This document shows, in pieces, positions 6,075 through 9,861 of a DNA stretch of 9,861 bases. Positions within the stretch are counted from its first letter, which is position 1; every line of letters begins with the position of its first letter. A program made the position numbers and the translations under genes. Origin of the DNA: an uncultured Blautia sp. Its GTDB lineage: Bacteria; Bacillota; Clostridia; Lachnospirales; Lachnospiraceae. Where the stretch lies: NCBI GenBank assembly GCA_946629475.1, contig CAMOXX010000091.1, positions 1 through 9,861 on the forward strand, read 5' to 3'. The notes under the pieces are model-generated. The model was not told the origin of the DNA. It searched no databases and was given only the letters and a program-made list of their open reading frames with translations.

Positions 6075-6944
6075 TCATCTGCTGTCGCCGAGGAAGAACA
6101 GGGCCAGGGTGCCGGGACCGGAATGAGCGCCGATCACCGCTCCGACATAGTGGATCATAACCGTCTTCAGATGATGTCTGCTGCGGATTCTCTCCGCAAG
6201 AAGCTTTGCGTCCTCCTCACAGTCCCCGTGACTGATAAAAATCGTATCGCAGGATTCCGCATAGCTCCCGAGCTTCTGTTCCATCAGGTCAGCAAGCTCA
6301 TTGATTGATTTTTTGCGGCCGCGCACCTTGCCGATCGCGATCAGATGCCCCTCATCGTCCACATGCAGAATCGGTTTGATCGAAAGCACGCTGCCGACAA
6401 TTGCCGTTGTCCTGGAAACCCTGCCGCCTCTGTGCAGGTGGAAAAGGTTATCGACCGTGAACAGATGGACAAGATTGAGCTTATGATCCTCCAGCCACGC
6501 GGCGTTCTCCTCGATCGTCATTCCTTCTTTTTTCTTCTGCAGGGCATAATAGACAAAAAGGCCCTGTCCCATCGAAGCGCAGAGTGAATCGATCACATAG
6601 ATTTTCCGGTCCGGATACTGTTCCCGGAGATCTTCCGCTGCCAGCTTCGCGCTGTTGCAGCTTCCGCTGAGCCCCGAAGAAAAGGCGATGTGCAGCACGT
6701 CCTTTCCTTCCTTCAGATAAGGCTCAATCAGCATGCGCACCTGTTCCGGGTTGACCTGGGCTGTAGTCGGCAGGGCACCGCCTCTCACCCTGGCATAAAA
6801 TTCCTTTTCCGGAAGGAAATCCGGGTAATGATATACTTTTCCATCCATCGTGTAGCTCAGGTAGGTACAGCCGATCCCGTTCTCTTCCATGTAGCTCTCC
6901 GGAAGATCCGCACAATTGTCTGTTGTGATCATGTAATCCTTCAT
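6075..6944 (-). CDS. DegV family fatty-acid-binding protein
   Basis: Cytosolic protein of the DegV (FakB-like) family. Characterised members bind a fatty acid and present it to the FakA kinase for phosphorylation and use in phospholipid synthesis. It has 289 residues, the normal length. Family motifs are MITTDNCADLP at the start, PTTAQ (59-63), FSSGLSGS (88-95) around the ligand carboxylate, HRGGRVS (171-177), VGSVLSIKPIL (183-193) and IGAHSGPGTLALFF (271-284). No signal peptide or membrane segment. The start ATG overlaps the stop of the upstream protease gene as ATGA, with its AAAGGAG site (6953-6959) inside the last codons of that gene, so translation is coupled. It is the last gene of the ftsEX block. 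The bound lipid and any FakA partner cannot be told from here. Confidence 0.95.
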   Translation of the reverse strand: MKDYMITTDNCADLPESYMEENGIGCTYLSYTMDGKVYHYPDFLPEKEFYARVRGGALPTTAQVNPEQVRMLIEPYLKEGKDVLHIAFSSGLSGSCNSAKLAAEDLREQYPDRKIYVIDSLCASMGQGLFVYYALQKKKEGMTIEENAAWLEDHKLNLVHLFTVDNLFHLHRGGRVSRTTAIVGSVLSIKPILHVDDEGHLIAIGKVRGRKKSINELADLMEQKLGSYAESCDTIFISHGDCEEDAKLLAERIRSRHHLKTVMIHYVGAVIGAHSGPGTLALFFLGDSR

Positions 6945-8146
6945 CCTGTTTTCTCCTTTAACTGTGTTGATGTACCGAGAATCTCAACCGCCTTCTGAAG
7001 CTGAATGTCCCCCTCCGAGAGAAGTACATCCTCATCCATGGCTACTTCCACATCCGGTGTAATGCCGACCTCGTGGATGTCGTGACCTTCCGGTGTATAA
7101 TAGTGTGAGGTGGTAAGCTTAACCGCGCTGCCATCCTTATAGACCCGGATGGACTGCACAATTCCCTTGCCATAGGTCGTCGTTCCGACAATTGTTCCAA
7201 TTTTGTAATCTTTTACTGCCCCTGCGAATATTTCCGAAGCGCTGGCGCTGTTTCCGTCCACCAGTACTGCCAGAGGAATCTGAATCGGGGACTCGCCATC
7301 CGAATACTCCTCTTCTCTGACCCCGTTTTTATCCTCGGTATAAACGATCAGTCCTTTCGGCAGAATGCGTCTCAGGATATCGCACACAACATCCAGATAC
7401 CCGCCCGGATTTCCTCTCAGGTCGATGACCAGTTTTTCCATTCCTTCGGCGGACAGGCTGTCATAGGCATCACAGAACTGATGATAAGAGACGCTCTTAA
7501 ACTCCGAAATCAGGATATAACCGGTCCTGTTTTCCATCATCTCGCTGAACACGGAGGGCAGCTCCACATGCGCAACGGGCACCGTGATCTCAAGCTCTTC
7601 GCCTGCGCCGTCCCCGCTTTCCCGGAGGATCGTGACCGTCACGCTCCCGGAAGCCGTGTTCTGGATGCGTTCCACTACATCGGACAGGCTCATCTCCGTC
7701 ACGGAAACGCCGTCCAGCATTGTGATAATATCATTTTTCTGCAGGCCGGCCGCACTTCCGGGGCTTCCTTCATAGCATTCCTCAATGCGTACGTTTCCAT
7801 CCGGAAGGCCGCTGATCAGCACACCGATCCCTTCATAGGTTCCTTCACTGTCTTCGACCTCCTCGGTATATTCCTCCGCTGTGTAGTAGCGGGAATAACG
7901 GTCGCCGAGCCCCTCGATCAGCCCCTTGTACACACCGTCTGCCAGCGCGTCGTCGTCCACCTCATTGAGGTAATACAGATCGACCAGATCCTCCAGGGAT
8001 TCCAGATGTGCCTTATGCTCCGGATCGGACATGACATACCCCCTGTGCGCCTCCAGTACATGCGTAAGCACAATCAGCACAAGGGCTGCCCCCGCCGCAA
8101 GGAGCAGGCCGGTAAAAAAGCCGGCCCAGTATTCGTTCCTGCGCAT
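6941..8146 (-). CDS. Membrane-anchored S41 family C-terminal processing protease (CtpA/CtpB type)
   Basis: Serine protease with a Ser-Lys dyad that cleaves exported proteins at or near their C-termini. It has 401 residues. One N-terminal membrane segment (about 9-31) with an Arg-rich start should anchor it with the catalytic part outside. An N-terminal helical region (about 40-95) precedes a PDZ domain (about 103-190, with EGIGVLISG and GSPGSAAGLQKNDIITMLDG). The protease core holds VIDLRGNPGGYLD (240-252), the nucleophile Ser302 in NSASASEIFAGA, and Lys327 in TYGKG, 25 residues later as the family requires. HYYTPEGHDIHEVGITPD (348-365) is the usual C-terminal motif. The start is 1 nt after the ftsX stop, with GAGGG inside the ftsX end. 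Linkage to ftsEX suggests a role at the cell envelope. The substrate is unknown; no gene in the window encodes an obvious one. Confidence 0.95.
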   Translation of the reverse strand: MRRNEYWAGFFTGLLLAAGAALVLIVLTHVLEAHRGYVMSDPEHKAHLESLEDLVDLYYLNEVDDDALADGVYKGLIEGLGDRYSRYYTAEEYTEEVEDSEGTYEGIGVLISGLPDGNVRIEECYEGSPGSAAGLQKNDIITMLDGVSVTEMSLSDVVERIQNTASGSVTVTILRESGDGAGEELEITVPVAHVELPSVFSEMMENRTGYILISEFKSVSYHQFCDAYDSLSAEGMEKLVIDLRGNPGGYLDVVCDILRRILPKGLIVYTEDKNGVREEEYSDGESPIQIPLAVLVDGNSASASEIFAGAVKDYKIGTIVGTTTYGKGIVQSIRVYKDGSAVKLTTSHYYTPEGHDIHEVGITPDVEVAMDEDVLLSEGDIQLQKAVEILGTSTQLKEKTG

Positions 8147-8147
8147 A

Positions 8148-9056
8148 TTACACCCTCAGATGCTTGCGTATGGTGAAATAGCTGCCGATCAGGCCGACGC
8201 CGACGCCGAGGCCGACACCGATGGGGCAGAGAGTACTGTAGATCTCGGGAGCCGAGATAAAATCCACACTGAGGGAAAGTACATTGTATGTCCTCAGGAT
8301 GAATCCCGCCACCTCATTATAAATGAAGTAAAAAGCGGCAAGCGGTATCGCTGCTCCCACAATTCCAAGGATAATTCCCTCCAGGACAAACGGGGCGCGC
8401 ACAAAGCTGTCCGTCGCTCCGATATATTTCATGATGCCGATTTCCTCGCTTCGCACGGTAATACCTATGGAAACGGTATTGCTGATCAGGAAAATCGAAA
8501 TCAGCAGAAGGATGGCAATAATCACAGCCGATGCATAATATACGATGCTGCTGAACGACTCCAGCGTCTGTGCAGCCTGCTCAGACTGATTCACGTTTCT
8601 CACACCGTCCAGGCTCTCGATGAAGGAGACGAGAGAGGCCTGCTGTTCCAGATCGTTCAGGCTGACCTGATAATTGGAGGAATTGACCAGCGGGTTGTCA
8701 TCCCTGAACCCTTCCGCCGCCTCTGAATCATCGCCAAAATATGTCTCCTTGAACTTCTCCCAGGCTTCATCGCCGCTCTCGTAGACGATATTTTCCACCT
8801 CCGGCCTCGCCTTGATCTGCTCGCCGATCTCGGCAATTCTCTCCTCAGGCAGCCCTTCGTCAAAAAACACGGTGACCGGGACCTTCTCCTCCGCCTTTTT
8901 GGTGATATAGTTCACATTGGTCGTAATGGAGTAGAATATGCTGAAAAGGAAAATGCATGCGGCCATTGTGAGAACCGACGCAACCGAAAACATCCAGTTT
9001 CTCCGGATATTTTTAAATCCCTGCCGGAGAGTATACCATATTGTACTAGGCCTCAT
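8148..9056 (-). CDS. ftsX: Cell division ABC transporter permease-like protein FtsX
   Basis: Membrane partner of FtsE. The complex does not transport; it passes ATP-driven shape changes to extracellular peptidoglycan hydrolases or their activators. It has 302 residues, the normal length. TM1 is at about 22-44. A large extracellular domain follows (about 45-170; VPVTVFFDEGLPEE near its start, DNPLVNSSNYQV at 120-131), then TM2 (172-195), TM3 (221-246) and TM4 (273-295). The cytoplasmic coupling motif RSEEIGIMKYIGATDSFVRAPF (202-223), typical of FtsX, contacts FtsE. The start ATG overlaps the end of ftsE by 11 nt and has a very strong AAAAGGAGGG site (9065-9074) inside ftsE. The hydrolase it controls is not encoded next to it. 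Confidence 0.97.
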   Translation of the reverse strand: MRPSTIWYTLRQGFKNIRRNWMFSVASVLTMAACIFLFSIFYSITTNVNYITKKAEEKVPVTVFFDEGLPEERIAEIGEQIKARPEVENIVYESGDEAWEKFKETYFGDDSEAAEGFRDDNPLVNSSNYQVSLNDLEQQASLVSFIESLDGVRNVNQSEQAAQTLESFSSIVYYASAVIIAILLLISIFLISNTVSIGITVRSEEIGIMKYIGATDSFVRAPFVLEGIILGIVGAAIPLAAFYFIYNEVAGFILRTYNVLSLSVDFISAPEIYSTLCPIGVGLGVGVGLIGSYFTIRKHLRV

Positions 9057-9729
9057 GATATGTTCCCTCCTTTTCGTCTCCCACGATCACTCCGTCCTTC
9101 ATGGTAACCACACGTTTGCGCATTGCATTCACAATGTCCTTATTGTGCGTCACCACCAGAACGGTGGTTCCTCTTCGATTGAATTTTTCGATCAGGGCCA
9201 TGATCTCATCCGATGTCTGGGGATCCAGATTCCCGGTCGGCTCATCAGCAAGCAGGATATCCGGCCGGTTTACCAGGGCTCTCGCAAGGGCGACCCTCTG
9301 CTGCTCCCCTCCCGAAAGCTCATCAGGGAAGGATCTGTATTTATCCTGCAGTCCGACCTCCCTCAGCACCTCCGGCACGCGTTTTTTCAGAACCCGCGAA
9401 GGGCTCCCGATCACCCGCTGCGCGAAGGCAACGTTTTCATATACATTCCGGTCCTTTAAAAGCCTGAAATCCTGGAATACGACTCCCAGCTTGCGTCTGT
9501 ACTTTGCCACCCTGCGGTGCTTCATGCCTTCAAGCCGCTCACCGCTGACGGTGATTTTACCGGAAGTAGAGTTGAGTTCCTTCAGCAGCAGCTTGATCAG
9601 CGTCGATTTTCCCGAACCGCTGCTCCCCACCACAAAGACGAACTCTCCTTTATCAATATGGATCGAGGCGTTTCTCAGTGCAGGGGCGCCTTCGCCGTAT
9701 GATTTTGTCACATTCACCAGATCAATCAT
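9046..9729 (-). CDS. ftsE: Cell division ATP-binding protein FtsE
   Basis: Cytosolic ATPase of the FtsEX complex. It has 227 residues, normal for the family. All ABC motifs are intact: Walker A GSSGSGKS (35-42), Q-loop Gln86 in VVFQDFRLL, signature LSGGEQQR (138-145), Walker B ILLADEP (158-164), D-loop GNLDP (166-170) and H-loop His195 in VVTHN. VVFQDFRLL is characteristic of FtsE. The ATG at 9729 is chosen because AGGAGG (9735-9740) lies 5 nt upstream and homologues start MIxLxNVTKSY. The frame is open 16 codons further, but that part overlaps the tRNA terminator. First gene of the ftsE-ftsX-protease-DegV block. Only about 29 nt separate it from the T-run of the preceding terminator, and no clear promoter is visible. 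Confidence 0.97.
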   Translation of the reverse strand: MIDLVNVTKSYGEGAPALRNASIHIDKGEFVFVVGSSGSGKSTLIKLLLKELNSTSGKITVSGERLEGMKHRRVAKYRRKLGVVFQDFRLLKDRNVYENVAFAQRVIGSPSRVLKKRVPEVLREVGLQDKYRSFPDELSGGEQQRVALARALVNRPDILLADEPTGNLDPQTSDEIMALIEKFNRRGTTVLVVTHNKDIVNAMRKRVVTMKDGVIVGDEKEGTYHEA

Positions 9730-9758
9730 GGATTCCTCCTCATAACATCCTGAATAGT

Positions 9759-9800
9759 AAAAAAATCCCCGGAACACCTGTTATCCAGGATTTCCGGGGT
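9759..9800 (-). terminator. Intrinsic terminator after tRNA-Met
   Basis: Read on the minus strand, CCCCGGAA/TTCCGGGG (9792-9799 with 9767-9774) encloses an inner CCTG/CAGG stem with a 5-nt loop. It is followed after one A by seven T (9759-9765). It begins about 10 nt after the tRNA 3' end and sits just before ftsE. This is the strongest terminator in the window. Confidence 0.9.
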
Positions 9801-9808
9801 TCAACGAG

Positions 9809-9861
9809 TAGCGAGAGGGGGACTTGAACCCTCGACACCACGGGTATGAACCGTGTGCTCT
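9809..9861 (-). tRNA. tRNA-Met (anticodon CAT), 3' part, probably elongator
   Basis: The window edge cuts the gene; the visible part starts in the 3' strand of the D-arm (GAGC). The anticodon arm is CACGG-TTCATAC-CCGTG with anticodon CAT. The T arm is GAGGG-TTCAAGT-CCCCC, the acceptor 3' strand TCTCGCT and the discriminator A. The anticodon arm closely resembles Gram-positive elongator tRNA-Met rather than initiator tRNA, which carries three G-C pairs beside the loop; tRNA-Ile(CAT) is less likely. The base after the discriminator starts CTC, so CCA is not encoded. The T stem has one A-C mismatch at its second pair. The 5' acceptor and D-loop are outside the window. Confidence 0.9.

Noticed and set aside
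5104..6126. Plus-strand open frame of 340 codons across the uvrB start, mscL and intergenic regions
   Set aside because: It crosses two well-supported minus-strand genes, their promoter and a terminator, and shows no domain; not a gene.
7481..8176. Plus-strand open frame of 231 codons opposite the S41 protease
   Set aside because: Antisense to a complete protease gene with intact catalytic residues; no start signal or family resemblance.
9730..9777. 16-codon N-terminal extension of ftsE
   Set aside because: It would start inside the terminator hairpin of the tRNA; the ATG at 9729 has AGGAGG at the right distance.
1..9861. Mobile element, CRISPR array, toxin-antitoxin or defence system
   Set aside because: No transposase, integrase, direct repeats, spacer array or small paired genes were seen; all coding space is taken by conserved housekeeping genes.

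Overview
The window is a conserved chromosomal stretch of a Gram-positive anaerobe of the class Clostridia, most likely a moderately GC-rich member of the Lachnospiraceae. This placement is inferred from four things: an hrcA-grpE-dnaK heat-shock operon behind a perfect CIRCE operator, a DnaK without the nucleotide-binding-domain insertion of Gram-negative DnaKs, an ftsE-ftsX-S41 protease cluster, and strong AGGAGG-type ribosome binding sites. It is family-level recognition, not a database result. Every supported gene lies on the minus strand, so transcription runs from high to low coordinates.

Reading in the direction of transcription, the right edge holds the 3' part of an elongator tRNA-Met(CAT), closed by a strong intrinsic terminator. 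Next is a tightly packed block, ftsE-ftsX-S41 protease-DegV. FtsE and FtsX form the division/cell-wall ABC complex that controls peptidoglycan hydrolysis. The S41 protease is membrane-anchored and faces outward. The DegV protein is a cytosolic fatty-acid-binding protein. Junctions of 11 nt overlap, 1 nt gap and 4 nt overlap indicate one translationally coupled transcript.

A 161-nt gap then holds a strong hairpin and a good sigma-A promoter for mscL, a mechanosensitive channel with a C-terminal four-cysteine zinc-ribbon-like tail. Downstream of mscL come two small triloop hairpins and an intrinsic terminator. A 111-nt leader with a perfect inverted repeat precedes uvrB (nucleotide excision repair).

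Only 22 nt after the uvrB stop begins the heat-shock promoter, TTGACA-N17-TATCTT with an A-tract upstream. It is followed by CIRCE and then hrcA (repressor), grpE (nucleotide exchange factor) and dnaK (chaperone, cut by the left edge). HrcA is expected to bind CIRCE and repress its own operon, while GrpE and DnaK act together in protein folding. dnaJ probably follows outside the window.

I find no mobile element, CRISPR array, toxin-antitoxin or defence system, and no convincing undescribed system. The points worth a second look are the zinc-ribbon tail on MscL, the lack of promoter space before ftsE, the uvrB-to-hrcA run-through arrangement, the coupling of a DegV gene to ftsEX-protease, and several unexplained intergenic hairpins.
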